Assembly: GCF_007827045.1 (NCBI RefSeq)
Contig: NZ_RPFW01000011.1
Coordinates: forward strand, 1 to 64,000
Length of the DNA stretch: 64,000 nucleotides
Direction of reading: 5' to 3'
Origin: Trebonia kvetii
GTDB lineage: Bacteria > Actinomycetota > Actinomycetes > Streptosporangiales > Streptosporangiaceae
The translations under genes and the position numbers were made by a program. Of this stretch, positions 7,943 through 17,551 are shown piece after piece; the stretch's first letter is position 1, and each line of letters opens with the position of its first letter. The notes under the pieces are model-generated. The model was not told the DNA's origin, made no database searches, and saw only the letters and a program-made list of their open reading frames with translations.

Positions 7943-8671
7943 ATGACGAGTACTCCCACTGCTGGCAGGCAGGTGAGCGCACGGCGCAGGCCCGGTGCCC
8001 GCGACAAGCGCAAGCAGGTGCTGGACGCCGCGGTGCAGCTTTTCCTGGCGAACGGTTTTGATCAGACGTCGATGGACGCGATCGCGGCGCAGGCGGGTGT
8101 GTCGAAGACGACCGTGTACGCCCACTACTCGGATAAGCTCGCGCTCTTCAGGGCGGTGGTAGAGCGCTCGGGCCGGGCGCTTGCCGTGCAGATGGACGAG
8201 TCGCGGCTTCGCGGGGAGCAAGATCCGCAGGTGCGGCTCGCTGAGATCGTCCTCATCGTGCTCGAGGCGACGACATCCCCCGAGTTCCAGGCTTTCCTGA
8301 GGGTGATGGTCACGGAGAGCGGCCGTCACCCCGATCTGGCGTTCGCGGGGGAGTCCGCGGGACTGGTCGACGTGATCGGGCTCATCGCGTCGACCCTGGA
8401 AGACGAGGCGGAGCGCCACGGTTACGAGCTCGCGGACGCCCGCATGTTCGCCACTGTCCTGCTGCGGATGGTCGCGTCGGGCCCGCAGCTGGACTCGCTG
8501 CTGTTCCCCGAGTTCCGGCCCGAGCACACGCTGCTTGATTCCTACGCCCGCTGGATCACGGCGATCTTCCTGCGCGGGATCCAGCCGCGGACGGGGGACG
8601 CCCGCGAAGTGGCGCCGCCCGCCGGGAGCTACGGCTACCCCTGGCTACCGGAAACGGGGGGCCGCCGGTAG
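7943..8671 (+). CDS. TetR/AcrR-family repressor, cluster regulator 1
   Basis: A 242-residue TetR protein. The DNA-binding domain spans about residues 20-75 (KQVLDAAVQLFLANGFDQTS, then MDAIAAQAGVSKTTVYAHY). The C-terminal ligand domain resembles the AefR-like TetR_C group, with FLRVMVTESGRHPDLAFAGE. It ends in GSYGYPWLPETGG, a tail also seen in the other cluster regulator (RYPWMHPDHGG at the end of 22186-22914). It is divergent from the monooxygenase at 6537, and three operator copies lie in the shared 158-bp spacer. This supports autoregulation and control of the adjacent unit. The inducer is unknown, presumably a pathway substrate or intermediate. Confidence 0.92.
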   Translation: MTSTPTAGRQVSARRRPGARDKRKQVLDAAVQLFLANGFDQTSMDAIAAQAGVSKTTVYAHYSDKLALFRAVVERSGRALAVQMDESRLRGEQDPQVRLAEIVLIVLEATTSPEFQAFLRVMVTESGRHPDLAFAGESAGLVDVIGLIASTLEDEAERHGYELADARMFATVLLRMVASGPQLDSLLFPEFRPEHTLLDSYARWITAIFLRGIQPRTGDAREVAPPAGSYGYPWLPETGGRR

Positions 8672-8682
8672 CAAGGGGCAGC

Positions 8683-8716
8683 CACAGCGCCCGCGGCCCT
8701 CGCCGCGGACGCTGTG
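8683..8716. terminator. Hairpin between convergent genes
   Basis: CACAGCG-C-CCGCGG pairs with CCGCGG-A-CGCTGTG around a 6-base loop: 13 paired positions and one mismatch. It lies between the end of the TetR gene and the convergent end of the monooxygenase gene at 8772, where a bidirectional terminator is expected. There is no T-run, which is common in actinobacteria. Confidence 0.6.
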
Positions 8717-8771
8717 CAGGAAGGCCGGCTAGTCACTCTGCTGTGCTGCTCGACAGAAGCGGTGGCCTGCT

Positions 8772-10109
8772 TCAGCGTCTGGGCGGCGCGGGCCGGAAGC
8801 CTGCCCCGGGCGCCGGGGGTTCGAAGCCAGCCATCTTCATGAACGGCTCGAGCCCGAGGATCTCCCGCCCGTTGATCTCCGCCATCGGGTCGAGCCGCAG
8901 CGCACCGTGCGTCGCCAGGATGCGGACATCGCGCACGAACCGCTGAATCGGGTTGGACAGGGCAGCCGTCGATGAGCCGAGCGCGATCTGCAGCGAGTCG
9001 ATGGCCTCCTCCAGCATGCTGATCGCGAAGATCAGGTCCAGCGTGACCGCGGGCTCATCCTGTGGGGTGTAATCCTCACCGCGCAGCGCACGGCGGTCCA
9101 GTTCGTCGGCGTACCCGTAGATCGTCGCCCGCGCCACGTTGATGGCGGCACGCGCCTTGCCGGCCGTCACCTGGACCGACGGCATGTCCGCCACCGTCGG
9201 GTAGGGGAGGTTGAACGGCTTGCGGCGCCCGGCCTGCTCGGTGAAGCACTCGAGGCAGCCCTCCGCCATCCCGAGTGCCAGGGCCGCGAAGCTGACAGGG
9301 ACGAGCAGCATCAGTCCGAAGGCGCCGAACTTGAACCCGGGGCCTTCGTAGCGACCGCGCAGCGCGTCAATCATCGGGGGGATCCCGGCCATGTCGAGGA
9401 CCCGGTGCTCCGGAACGAAGCCCTCATCGCCGATGGTCGTGATGCTGTTGCTTGACGTGCCCTGTAGCCCCATCACGTGCCAGTCGTCGAGGATACGGAA
9501 CTCCTCGCGCGGCAGCAGCGCCATCGCACGGTGCGTCCGCCCGCCGGCGTCGGCGTACTCGATGCCGACCGTGGCCCAGGCCGCGTGCTTGGATCCGCTG
9601 CCGAACGTCCACTTGCCGCTGATCATCCAGCCGCCGTCGACCTTCCGCGCCTTGCCGACCACGGGTGAAAGCAGCGAGGCGCCGCACATGATCGGCCCCA
9701 GCCAGTTCAGTGCGTCCCTGAACACCTCGGCGACCGTCAGCTCCGGGAACACGAGGGTGTTGCGGGTGGCGGTGGCGACGACCGTCAGCCAGCCTGCGGC
9801 GGCGTCGCCGCTGCCCAGGGCCGTGATGATCTCGGCTATATCCCGGGCGCCCAGGGCGGTGCCGCCGTACTCGGCGGGAAGCGTGAGCCTGAAGACACCT
9901 GCCTCGCTCACGGCCTTGAGTGTCTCCGGCGTCAGAGCCCCGGTCCGCTCGCCCTCTGCGGCGTTCGCGCGCAGGACCGGGATCAGCTCCCTGATCTCGT
10001 CGCGGATCCGCCGCCCGGTCGCGCTCAGGAACTCCGACTCCCGCCGCTGCGGAACCGGCGCTGCGCCGGGGCCGTCGATCTCCGTAACGGCCTGTTGACT
10101 CATCTTCAA
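8772..10109 (-). CDS. Acyl-CoA-dehydrogenase-fold flavin monooxygenase, copy 2
   Basis: A 445-residue paralogue of the enzymes at 6537 and 11538. Landmarks are GVFRLTLPAEYGGTALGARD near residue 80, GGWMISGKWTFGSGSKHAAW near 170, WHVMGLQGTSSNSI near 220, GRRKPFNLPYPTVADMPSVQ near 300 and LGSSTAALSNPIQRFVRDVR near 385. It has about 30 extra N-terminal residues compared with copy 1. It is the third and last gene of a minus-strand unit: SnoaL-like protein, FMN reductase, this oxygenase. The reductase 29 bases upstream is the natural source of reduced flavin. The substrate is not predictable from sequence; steroid-type or polycyclic phenols are plausible for the HsaA-like group. Confidence 0.9.
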   Translation of the reverse strand: MKMSQQAVTEIDGPGAAPVPQRRESEFLSATGRRIRDEIRELIPVLRANAAEGERTGALTPETLKAVSEAGVFRLTLPAEYGGTALGARDIAEIITALGSGDAAAGWLTVVATATRNTLVFPELTVAEVFRDALNWLGPIMCGASLLSPVVGKARKVDGGWMISGKWTFGSGSKHAAWATVGIEYADAGGRTHRAMALLPREEFRILDDWHVMGLQGTSSNSITTIGDEGFVPEHRVLDMAGIPPMIDALRGRYEGPGFKFGAFGLMLLVPVSFAALALGMAEGCLECFTEQAGRRKPFNLPYPTVADMPSVQVTAGKARAAINVARATIYGYADELDRRALRGEDYTPQDEPAVTLDLIFAISMLEEAIDSLQIALGSSTAALSNPIQRFVRDVRILATHGALRLDPMAEINGREILGLEPFMKMAGFEPPAPGAGFRPAPPRR

Positions 10110-10138
10110 CCTCCCAGATCACTCACTGATGGCGCAGG

Positions 10139-10762
10139 TCACCGTGCGCCGACTGGCATGCCGCGCCCGGCCGGCGGCGGGGGCGGTGGCTGCGGCGGCG
10201 GGCTGTTGCGCAGCTCGCTGAGCGCATTGGTCCACCGGAGCAGTTCGTCAAGCATCGGGCCGACCGCGCCCGCGACGGGCGGCGGCGGGTTCAGGCCGGC
10301 CGGGCTGAGGTGCTCGAACACGAACGGGATGGCGACACCTTCAGGGATCGTAACCATCCGCAGGGTGGTGAGGACCTGCTTGAGTGCCTGGACGGAGCGC
10401 AGCCCGGCCGCCACGCCGCCGTAGCTCACGAACGCGGCCGGCTTGTATGCCCATTCGTCGTGGAGGAAGTTGACCGCGTTGAGCAGTGCAGGCGGCGGCC
10501 CGTAGTTGTATTCCGGCGTGACGAACAGGAAGGCGTCAGCCGTGCTGACCTTCTCGCTCCAGCGGAGCGTGTGTTCCTTCGTGTACTTGCGCATCCGCGG
10601 GTGGTTGGGCTCATCCAGGAGCGGTAGCCGCATCTCCTCGAGATCCACCAGTTCGACGTCGAACCCGCCGTGCTCGGCCGCCGCCTCGGCGGCCCAGCGG
10701 CCGATCGGCAGGCCGGCCCGACCGGGCCGCGTGCTCGCGATAGTGACCTGTAGCTGTGGCAC
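10139..10762 (-). CDS. NAD(P)H-dependent FMN reductase (flavodoxin-like)
   Basis: A 207-residue flavodoxin-fold reductase: TIASTRPGRAG binds the FMN phosphate, FLFVTPEYNYGPPPALLNAV is the conserved isoalloxazine-site motif, and VSYGGVAAGLRSVQ follows. It reduces FMN with NAD(P)H and would pass it by diffusion to the group D oxygenases encoded in the same unit. The C-terminal 20 residues form an unusual proline-rich tail (NSPPPQPPPPPPAG). It lies 45 bases after the SnoaL-like gene and 29 before the oxygenase. It is unrelated in fold to the HpaC-type reductase domain at 18593, so the cluster holds two independent reductase types. Confidence 0.9.
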   Translation of the reverse strand: MPQLQVTIASTRPGRAGLPIGRWAAEAAAEHGGFDVELVDLEEMRLPLLDEPNHPRMRKYTKEHTLRWSEKVSTADAFLFVTPEYNYGPPPALLNAVNFLHDEWAYKPAAFVSYGGVAAGLRSVQALKQVLTTLRMVTIPEGVAIPFVFEHLSPAGLNPPPPVAGAVGPMLDELLRWTNALSELRNSPPPQPPPPPPAGRGMPVGAR

Positions 10763-10807
10763 TGGGTGCTATCTCCTTGTCGGTCGGCGTACCGGGGTGG
10801 CCGCACG

Positions 10808-11350
10808 CTATTCCGGTGCCGGCCCCACGCCGGGCTTGCCCTTCTGGCCCGGTCCCCAGTGCTCGGCGAGCTTCCCGTTCCTGACGCGGAAGATGGTCGG
10901 GATGAACCAGTCGTACGTCGAGCCTGGTGCGGTCGGATCGGGCATCGGCTTCTGCATCATCAGGCAGACCAGGTCGCCCTCGACGATGAGCGCGACCGGG
11001 GGCGGCGGCACATCACCGTTGAGCGGGAGCATGCGGAATCCCTGGGCTAGGACCGCGCGCCCGTTGCCCGGCACGTTCGGGTCGTGCTGTATGTAGTCCT
11101 CGACGAGGAACCGCTCGAGAATCCCGTCGATCTCCTCCTCAACCCGGCGGCTCACAACCATCCGCGCGAGTGCCGCCTCGAACTCGAAGACCAGGCGCTT
11201 CAACGCGGCCACCGCTGGTGTCGCCGCCTGGGACATCGCCTCGGCGAAGTCCTCGCGGTCCATCCAGGTCTCGAAGAAAGCGGGATCGCTGATCTGCGCG
11301 ACTCCGCCAACGACCGTGTACTCCTGCAACTCTCCTCCAGCCAGTTCCAT
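10808..11350 (-). CDS. SnoaL-like NTF2-fold protein
   Basis: A 180-residue protein with the C-terminal half of a SnoaL-like fold: RFLVEDYIQHDPNVPGNGRA, then LIVEGDLVCLMM and FIPTIFRVRNGKLAEHW, closely matching the second half of the duplicated protein at 5814. The N-terminal 70 residues are helical and not obviously part of the fold. ATG at 11350 is used here. An alternative TTG eleven codons in (LQEYTVVGG) follows GGAGGAG and cannot be excluded. It is the first gene of the three-gene minus-strand unit, transcribed from the operator-bearing promoter 30 bases upstream. Confidence 0.82.
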   Translation of the reverse strand: MELAGGELQEYTVVGGVAQISDPAFFETWMDREDFAEAMSQAATPAVAALKRLVFEFEAALARMVVSRRVEEEIDGILERFLVEDYIQHDPNVPGNGRAVLAQGFRMLPLNGDVPPPPVALIVEGDLVCLMMQKPMPDPTAPGSTYDWFIPTIFRVRNGKLAEHWGPGQKGKPGVGPAPE

Positions 11351-11379
11351 TGCTGTCGTGGCCCCGCTACGTCTCCCGA

Positions 11380-11407
11380 ATAGTACTGTACGGTGCAGTG
11401 TTGTCAA
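11380..11407 (-). promoter_or_regulatory. Promoter with embedded operator for the SnoaL/reductase/oxygenase unit
   Basis: On the minus strand TTGACA (11402-11407) and TACTAT (11380-11385) are spaced by 16 bases. The operator at 11385-11399 (plus strand ACTGTACGGTGCAGT, one mismatch from a perfect palindrome) fills the spacer, so a bound TetR dimer would block polymerase. Confidence 0.75.
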
Positions 11408-11470
11408 TGGATTTATTATTTGCGCGAAGAGCCTGCTTACCGAGACCTTGGCCGCCTGCTGACGATGTCC

Positions 11471-11500
11471 TTGACAATAAACTGTACCGTGCAGTACGGT
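11471..11500 (+). promoter_or_regulatory. Promoter with operator for the third monooxygenase and probably the transporter
   Basis: TTGACA at 11471-11476 is followed by the operator ACTGTACCGTGCAGT at 11481-11495. A weak -10 (TACGGT, 11495-11500) lies 18 bases from the -35. A second short inverted repeat, ACCGT/ACGGT, overlaps the operator's right half. The layout mirrors the divergent promoter 80 bases away. Confidence 0.65.
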
Positions 11501-11537
11501 CACAACAATTCTCCGGTAAGAGAGGTTTTCGTACGCG

Positions 11538-12857
11538 ATGACGGCATTTACGAAAGAGACGATGGCGGCCGGCAGCGAGATGAGCCTGCCTCCCGGCGGG
11601 GGCTCGGCTGCCCGCTCGGCGTCGGATCGGTTCCTGAGCGCTACCGGGAGGCGTATCAGCGCCGAGGCCAGGAACCTGATACCGCTCTTGCGAGACCAGG
11701 CGCCGGCGAGCGAGCAGTTGACGCATCTGACCTCGGCCGCGATCGAGGCGCTGACGGCAGCCGGGATCTTCAAAATGACGATGCCACTGGAATGGGGTGG
11801 CCTTGCCCTCGGCGCCCGCGACCTCGTGGAGGTCATCTCCACCGTCTCAGAGGGCGATGGGTCCGCCGGGTGGTACGCCTTCGTTGGTGTCGGGCTGCGG
11901 AACGCCCTGATGCTGGACCAGCGGGCGGTCGACGAGATCGCGGCGAACGCCGCCGGGCACGCCGGCCCGCTGGTGGTCGGCGCGTCGGTGTTCGCGACGA
12001 CCGTCGGCGCCGGGCGCCGCGTCGACGGCGGCTGGATGGTCAAGGGAAAGTGGGCCTTCGGCAGTGGCTGCAGGCACGCGCCGTACGCGCTGGTGGGTGT
12101 CGAGTTCGACCCCGCGCACGGAAGCGGGCGCGGCGTGTGCGTCCTGGAGCGCGGTCAGTACGAGATCGTCGATGACTGGCACGTGATGGGGCTTGCCGGC
12201 ACCTCGAGCAACGGCCTGAAGGCGGACGAGGAGGTCTTCGTCCCTGACTACCGGTTCATGGACCTCGCGGAGGTTCCCGCACGCCTGGAGACCGTCCGCG
12301 AGCGGTACTCGGGACTGGCGTTCCGCCAGAGCGGTCCCGCGCTGCTGCTCGTCGTTTCCCTGAGCGGTGTTGCCGTCACGCTGGGGATGGCACGAGGGGC
12401 GCTCGCCGCCTTCATCGAGCAGGCCCCCAAGCGCAAGCCGTTCAACCTCCCCTATCCGACGGTGGCCGACATGCCCTCGGTGCACGTCGCCGCCGGCCGC
12501 GCCCGGGCGATGATCGACACCGCCGCCGCGGTGATCGAAGGATGGGCGAGCGAGGTTGACGCGCGGGCCGAACAGGACCGCGGCTTTGGCCCCGACGAAG
12601 AATCGCAGATCACTCTCGGTCTCGCGTACGCGTCCAGCCTGTGCGAAGGGGCGATCAATGGCCTGCAGCGGACGCTGGGCTCGTCGACCGCATCGCTGAA
12701 CAACCCGATCCAGCGTTTCGCCCGGGATGCCCGCGTCCTGAACTCGCACGGCGCGCTGCGGCTCGACCCGCAGGCAGAGATCACCGGCAGGCGGCTGCTC
12801 GGCCTCGAGCCCTTCCTGATGATGGGCGGCGCGGTGCCGGATGTCTCGGCTCGCTGA
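11538..12857 (+). CDS. Acyl-CoA-dehydrogenase-fold flavin monooxygenase, copy 3
   Basis: A 439-residue third paralogue: GIFKMTMPLEWGGLALGARD near residue 77, GGWMVKGKWAFGSGCRHAPY near 165, WHVMGLAGTSSNGL near 215, KRKPFNLPYPTVADMPSVHV near 300 and LGSSTASLNNPIQRFARDAR near 380. It is divergent from the SnoaL/reductase/oxygenase unit, with two operators in the 187-bp spacer. It is followed after 145 bases by the ABC importer, with no clear terminator, so uptake and first attack may share a transcript. Three diverged copies suggest different ring positions or substrates rather than redundancy; that is inference. Confidence 0.9.
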   Translation: MTAFTKETMAAGSEMSLPPGGGSAARSASDRFLSATGRRISAEARNLIPLLRDQAPASEQLTHLTSAAIEALTAAGIFKMTMPLEWGGLALGARDLVEVISTVSEGDGSAGWYAFVGVGLRNALMLDQRAVDEIAANAAGHAGPLVVGASVFATTVGAGRRVDGGWMVKGKWAFGSGCRHAPYALVGVEFDPAHGSGRGVCVLERGQYEIVDDWHVMGLAGTSSNGLKADEEVFVPDYRFMDLAEVPARLETVRERYSGLAFRQSGPALLLVVSLSGVAVTLGMARGALAAFIEQAPKRKPFNLPYPTVADMPSVHVAAGRARAMIDTAAAVIEGWASEVDARAEQDRGFGPDEESQITLGLAYASSLCEGAINGLQRTLGSSTASLNNPIQRFARDARVLNSHGALRLDPQAEITGRRLLGLEPFLMMGGAVPDVSAR

Positions 12858-13002
12858 CTCCTGCGGTGCGGGACTGTCGCCGCAATAGGTCACTCCGGGA
12901 GTCGGCACGTGACGGCCTGACGAATTGCTTCGGGACCCTATGGCTAATGCTGCCTGTTCCGGCGGAGACGCCGGGATAGCGCTCACTCTCGAGGAGGAGA
13001 GA

Positions 13003-14580
13003 ATGCCCAACGGCATTAAGAACGGCATACCGAGACGCCGGCAGATCTGCCTGGCCGTCGCGGTCATCGGAGCGACTGCTGCGGCCACCGCGTGCGGATC
13101 TTCGAGCTCCGTGAAGTCCACGGGTGCGGCCGCTAGCACCGCCGTGTCGATCGGGACCAACGCCGACCCGGCAGCGTTCGGATACGACCCCGCGGCGCTG
13201 TCCGGCGGCGGCGAGACGACGTTCTGGCAGGGGCTGTACAGCTCGCTGTTCACCACCACGTCGGTCGGCGCGGTCGAGCCGCAGCTCGCGACCAGCTACA
13301 CGTTCAACGCGGACAAGACCGTGCTGACCCTGCAGCTTCGCCAGGGGGTGAAGTTCACCGACGGCACCACCCTGACCTCGACGCTCGTCAAGCAGAACCT
13401 GGACCGCAGGTCGGACCCCACGCTTGGCGCCTACGGCATGTTCGCCGCGGGCGGCACGGCCGCGATCGTGAGCGTCGCGGCCCCGAGCCCGTCCACGGTG
13501 GTCATCACCTTCGCCAAGTCCCAGGCGTCGGCTCCTTCCCTGCTGGCCGACGACGCCGGCCGGATCGTGGGCGGCAAGGCGATCGCCAACCCCAAGTCGC
13601 TGATGACCCAGCCGGACGGTTCCGGACCCTACACGCTGTCCGCTTCCGGCACTGTCAAGGGCAGCAGCTACACGCTGGCCAAGAACACCAGCGCCTGGGA
13701 CGCGAGCTCGTTCCCGTACTCGAGGGTCGTGTTCAAGGTCCTGCAGGACTCACAGACCATGGCCAACGCGCTGGTGTCCGGCCAGGTCCAGGTCGCCCAG
13801 CTCGATCCGTCCGTTATCTCGTTCGTGAAGTCGAAGGACAGCGTGGTCGAATTCGCTGGCACCATCTACGCTTCCCCCCTGTTCGACAAGCTCGGCAAGA
13901 CCTCCGAACCGTTCGCGAGCGTCAAGGTCCGCCAGGCCCTGTCCATGGCGGTCAACCGCGCTGCCATCGCGAAATTGCATCCCGGTGCCGTCGCCACCGC
14001 CAGTTTCTTCCCCCCGGGCACTCAGGGCTACGACTCCAACCTGGACACGACCTACGCATACAACCCCGCGAAGGCTAAGCGACTGCTGGCCGAGGCGGGC
14101 TACCCGCACGGCTTCTCGTTCTCCGTTATCACCGTCGGCCCCCAGATGGACACCGATCTCCAGGCCCTCCAGCAGGACTGGCAGGCCATCGACGTACACA
14201 TGACCATCCAGCACGCGACCTCGTACGCCGAGGGACTTCAGGCTCAGTCCACGACCCCGATCGGGTACAACGACTTCACGATCGGCCGCGACCCGCTGGG
14301 GTTCGTCAACGCCTTCCTGCTCGGCGGCACGTTCAACCCGCAGCACGCGACTGACGCGCAGATCACAAGCGCGCTCCAGGTGGCGGAGAGCGAGGGCGGC
14401 AACTCGGACACCGCGGCGCTCAAGAGCCTCGATGACGCGGTCGTCAACGAGGGCTGGATGTTCACCTTCTATGCGCAGCCGGCCGAGATCGGCTACGACT
14501 CGTCCCAGGTCCAGGTCCCCAAGTCGTCCGGCGCGTCGGTCTTCCCGCTGCTGTCGAGCGTCGCTCCCGCCGGCGCGTAA
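13003..14580 (+). CDS. ABC transporter substrate-binding lipoprotein, family 5 (dipeptide/nickel type)
   Basis: A 525-residue periplasmic-type binding protein. The N-terminus has RRR, a hydrophobic stretch (ICLAVAVIGATAAATAC) and a cysteine at about residue 31 in a weak lipobox, so it is probably a lipoprotein. The SBP_bac_5 body shows LTLQLRQGVKFTDGTTLTS, DGSGPYTLS, VRQALSMAVNRAAIA and AKRLLAEAGYPHGF. Start: ATG 13003 follows GGAGGAGAGA; the open frame upstream lacks such a site. It overlaps the permease gene by one base (TAATG). Family members bind peptides, opines, nickel chelates or other bulky solutes. Given the neighbours, an aromatic or degradation substrate is likely. Confidence 0.92.
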   Translation: MPNGIKNGIPRRRQICLAVAVIGATAAATACGSSSSVKSTGAAASTAVSIGTNADPAAFGYDPAALSGGGETTFWQGLYSSLFTTTSVGAVEPQLATSYTFNADKTVLTLQLRQGVKFTDGTTLTSTLVKQNLDRRSDPTLGAYGMFAAGGTAAIVSVAAPSPSTVVITFAKSQASAPSLLADDAGRIVGGKAIANPKSLMTQPDGSGPYTLSASGTVKGSSYTLAKNTSAWDASSFPYSRVVFKVLQDSQTMANALVSGQVQVAQLDPSVISFVKSKDSVVEFAGTIYASPLFDKLGKTSEPFASVKVRQALSMAVNRAAIAKLHPGAVATASFFPPGTQGYDSNLDTTYAYNPAKAKRLLAEAGYPHGFSFSVITVGPQMDTDLQALQQDWQAIDVHMTIQHATSYAEGLQAQSTTPIGYNDFTIGRDPLGFVNAFLLGGTFNPQHATDAQITSALQVAESEGGNSDTAALKSLDDAVVNEGWMFTFYAQPAEIGYDSSQVQVPKSSGASVFPLLSSVAPAGA

Positions 14581-15521
14581 TGGCGGGTTACCTGGCCCGC
14601 CGCGCCCTGCTGGCGCTGGTGACCATCGCCGTGGCGGTCGTGCTCAGCTTCCTGCTTGTCCACCTGGCGCCGGGCAGCCCCGGTCAGCTGATTCTCGGCG
14701 CGGGCGCGACAAAGGCGCAGATCGCTGCCAAGAACAGCGAGATCGGCTGGAACCAGCCGCTGCTGACACAGCTCGGCCGCTACCTCGGCGATGTGGCTAG
14801 GGGCAATCTCGGCACGTCGATTATCGACGGGCATTCCATCGGGCATGACCTAATGCAGAGACTGCCCGTCACCGGCCTGATCGCGGTCCTGGCCGCCGCC
14901 AGTAGCGCGGTCGCCGGGACCGCGCTCGGCCTGATCGCGGCCACCCGCCGAGGTGCCGCGGACCGGGTCATCGACACCGCAAGCGGGATGGCGCTCTCGC
15001 TGCCACCGTTTTGGGCAGGCGTCCTGCTGGTGTACGCGCTGTCCATCAAGGCCAGCCTGCTGCCGGCCACGGGCTATGTGTCACCAGGGCAGAGTCTGAC
15101 CGCGTGGCTGCAGAGCATCACCCTCCCGGTCATCGCGCTGGCGGTCCCCGCCACCGCGATCGTGGCGCGGACGGCACGCGCAGCGCTGGCCCAGGCGCTG
15201 CGCCAGCCGCACATCCAGATGCTCCGATCGCTTGGCGAGCCGCCATGGCGCCTGCTCCTCATCCACGCGCTGCGGTCGGCCAGCGTTCCCGTGGTGTCGG
15301 TCCTTGGCGTCCAGTTCGTGGCGCTGTTCAGCGGCTCGGTCATCATCGAGAACCTGTTCGCCCTCCCGGGACTCGGGCAGGCCGCATCGAACGCCATCAC
15401 CTCCTACGACTTTCCCGGGGTGGAAGGCGTCGTCATCATCGCCTCGCTGGTCGTAGTGCTGGTGAACCTCCTGCTTGACCTGCTCGTCGCAGGCATCGAC
15501 CCGCGAGTGAGGGCAACGTGA
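14580..15521 (+). CDS. ABC transporter permease, DppB type
   Basis: A 313-residue inner-membrane permease with about six membrane segments, starting LARRALLALVTIAVAVVLSF. The BPD_transp_1 coupling region reads ARTARAALAQALRQPHIQML, followed by the EPPWRLLLIHALR loop. The conserved VIIENLFALPGLGQ motif near residue 262 is diagnostic of the DppB/OppB group. Its start overlaps the binding-protein stop by one base, and its end overlaps the next start by four (GTGA). Confidence 0.93.
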   Translation: MAGYLARRALLALVTIAVAVVLSFLLVHLAPGSPGQLILGAGATKAQIAAKNSEIGWNQPLLTQLGRYLGDVARGNLGTSIIDGHSIGHDLMQRLPVTGLIAVLAAASSAVAGTALGLIAATRRGAADRVIDTASGMALSLPPFWAGVLLVYALSIKASLLPATGYVSPGQSLTAWLQSITLPVIALAVPATAIVARTARAALAQALRQPHIQMLRSLGEPPWRLLLIHALRSASVPVVSVLGVQFVALFSGSVIIENLFALPGLGQAASNAITSYDFPGVEGVVIIASLVVVLVNLLLDLLVAGIDPRVRAT

Positions 15522-17551
15522 GCAGCACCACGGAACGGGCACAGGCCCAGGCGGCGGCCAGGCCGGCGCCCGGCCGGAGGCGGCTGCCCCGGTTCCTCCG
15601 GCGCGCGGGTGGGATCTTCGGCGCGGGATGGCTCCTGCTCCTCGCGATCCTTTCGGCGACCGCGTCGCTGTGGCAGCCCTACCGGCCCGACGCGCAGCAC
15701 CTGACCGGTCGCTTGCAGGGCCCGGGCGGCAGCCACTGGCTCGGCACCGACGACCTGGGCCGGGATATCCTGACGCGGATCTTCGCGGCCAGCGGTCCTG
15801 CCCTGCTGGCCGCCGCGCTGAGCGTCGTGGTCGCATTCGCCGTCGCGATCCCGCTGGTACTGGCGGCCGCGGAGCACGGGCGCCGTGTCGAGCGCCTGAC
15901 CAGCCGGTGCGCCGAGGTCATGCTTGCGCTGCCCGTCACTATCATCCTGCTCGCCTTGATCGGCGCGGTGGGAGGCGGTGACATCTACCTGATCATGGCG
16001 GTCCTTGGTCTGCTGATGTCGGCCGCGGTCTACCGCACCCTGCTCGGCGTGGCGCAGGGCCTGCACCGGCGGCTGTACGTCGACGCCGCCCGCGTCGACG
16101 GCGTCGGGGCGGCACGGATCGGTATGAGGTACATCCTGCCGGGAATGGCGACCGTGACCGCGGTCCAGGCCTCGCAGATGTTCGCCATGTCACTCCTGAT
16201 CCAGTCCGGCCTGGCGTTCATGGGATTCGGTCCCGCGGCGCCGACGCCGAGCTGGGGCGGCATGATCGCCACGGCGTCGCAGTACCTCTACACCGATCCC
16301 TGGATGATGGTTCCGGCCGGCGTGGTGCTGGCGCTGACGGTGATCGCCGCCAACACGCTCGGTGATGCGCTGGCGGCCTCTCCGCTGGACCATGAGCGCA
16401 AGCGCCGGCTTCAGCGGGCTCGCCGAAAGGCCGGACCCCACCCGCTGAAGCCCGCGCGCCGCCTGCTGACGCAGGCGAGCCGTCCGCTGACGCCGGCGGC
16501 CCCCGCGCCCGGCACACCGCTGCTCGAGGTGACCGACCTCAGCCTCGGGCTCACGGGAGGGCCGGACCTGGTGACCGGCCTCACGCTCTCCCTGGAGGCC
16601 GGCGACGTCATCGGCCTGGTCGGCGAGTCGGGGTGCGGGAAGACGCTCAGCGCGCTTGCCCTGCTTGGGCTGCTCCCGCCGGAGGTGTCGCTGGCCGGCG
16701 GATCGGTCCGGTTCGAGGGGCGCGAACTGGCGGGACTGAGCGAGCGGCAGCTCCGCCCGCTGCGCGGGCGCAGGATCGCGATGATCCCCCAGGATCCCAT
16801 GCTCGCGCTCGATCCGCTGTTCACGGTCGGGTTCCAGCTAACCGCGCAGCTGCGGCGGTTCCGCCGGATCGGCAGGAAAGAAGCCACCCGGCTGGCGATC
16901 GAGCAGCTGAGGCTCGTCGGCATCGCCGACCCCGCGCGGGTGCTGCGCGCCCGTCCCTACGAGCTGTCTGGCGGGATGGCCCAGCGGGTGACGATCGCCA
17001 TGGCCCTGGCCGGCCAGCCCAGGCTGCTCATCGCCGACGAGCCCACGACGGCCCTGGACGTGACCGTGCAGGCGGAGATACTTGACCTGCTGCGCGGCCT
17101 AGTCGAGGACACGGGCGTGGCCGTCATCATCGTCAGCCACGACATCGGCGTAATCGCGGACATCTGCGACAAGGTCGCCGTGATGTATGCCGGGCACATC
17201 GTCGAGCAGGGCCCGGCCGCGGAAGTCCTGGAAGGCCCGCGGCACCCCTATACCGCGGCCCTGCTTGCCGCCAATCCGCATCTGGCCGCGGACCAGCCGG
17301 TTCCCGGGCGCTTGGCGACGATCCCCGGCCACGTCCCGGCGCCGGGCAGCTGGCCGGCTGGCTGCCGGTTCGCGGCGCGGTGCGCGTTCGCGCAGGAGCA
17401 GTGCCAGACCCCGGTCGACCTCACCGCCCGAGTCGACGGGACAGTCAACGGCACACTGGTGCGCTGCACCCGGGCAGGGGAGCTCCATGAACTCAGAACG
17501 GCAGGCCAGTGTCGGTCCCGCGACCGGGAGCTGCGGAGGGAGCGTTCATGA
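15518..17551 (+). CDS. ABC transporter fusion: DppC-type permease joined to a DppD-type ATPase
   Basis: A 677-residue fusion. Residues 1-290 are a DppC permease ([20 protein letters not shown] at about 69-88, then the coupling helix [20 protein letters not shown]). A basic/proline linker covers about 290-330. Residues 335-600 are an ATPase with Walker [10 protein letters not shown]-loop PQDP, signature LSGGMAQR, Walker [13 protein letters not shown] and switch SHD. An oligopeptide-type C-terminal region has four cysteines ([14 protein letters not shown]). Permease and ATPase are separate genes in most family members. No stop or restart is visible between them, so this is one polypeptide. The stop overlaps the next ATG by four bases. 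Confidence 0.92.
   Translation: MSSTTERAQAQAAARPAPGRRRLPRFLRRAGGIFGAGWLLLLAILSATASLWQPYRPDAQHLTGRLQGPGGSHWLGTDDLGRDILTRIFAASGPALLAAALSVVVAFAVAIPLVLAAAEHGRRVERLTSRCAEVMLALPVTIILLALIGAVGGGDIYLIMAVLGLLMSAAVYRTLLGVAQGLHRRLYVDAARVDGVGAARIGMRYILPGMATVTAVQASQMFAMSLLIQSGLAFMGFGPAAPTPSWGGMIATASQYLYTDPWMMVPAGVVLALTVIAANTLGDALAASPLDHERKRRLQRARRKAGPHPLKPARRLLTQASRPLTPAAPAPGTPLLEVTDLSLGLTGGPDLVTGLTLSLEAGDVIGLVGESGCGKTLSALALLGLLPPEVSLAGGSVRFEGRELAGLSERQLRPLRGRRIAMIPQDPMLALDPLFTVGFQLTAQLRRFRRIGRKEATRLAIEQLRLVGIADPARVLRARPYELSGGMAQRVTIAMALAGQPRLLIADEPTTALDVTVQAEILDLLRGLVEDTGVAVIIVSHDIGVIADICDKVAVMYAGHIVEQGPAAEVLEGPRHPYTAALLAANPHLAADQPVPGRLATIPGHVPAPGSWPAGCRFAARCAFAQEQCQTPVDLTARVDGTVNGTLVRCTRAGELHELRTAGQCRSRDRELRRERS

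Noticed and set aside
11367-11541. Small frames between the divergent cluster promoters
   Set aside because: They run across operators and -35/-10 boxes; the spacer is regulatory.
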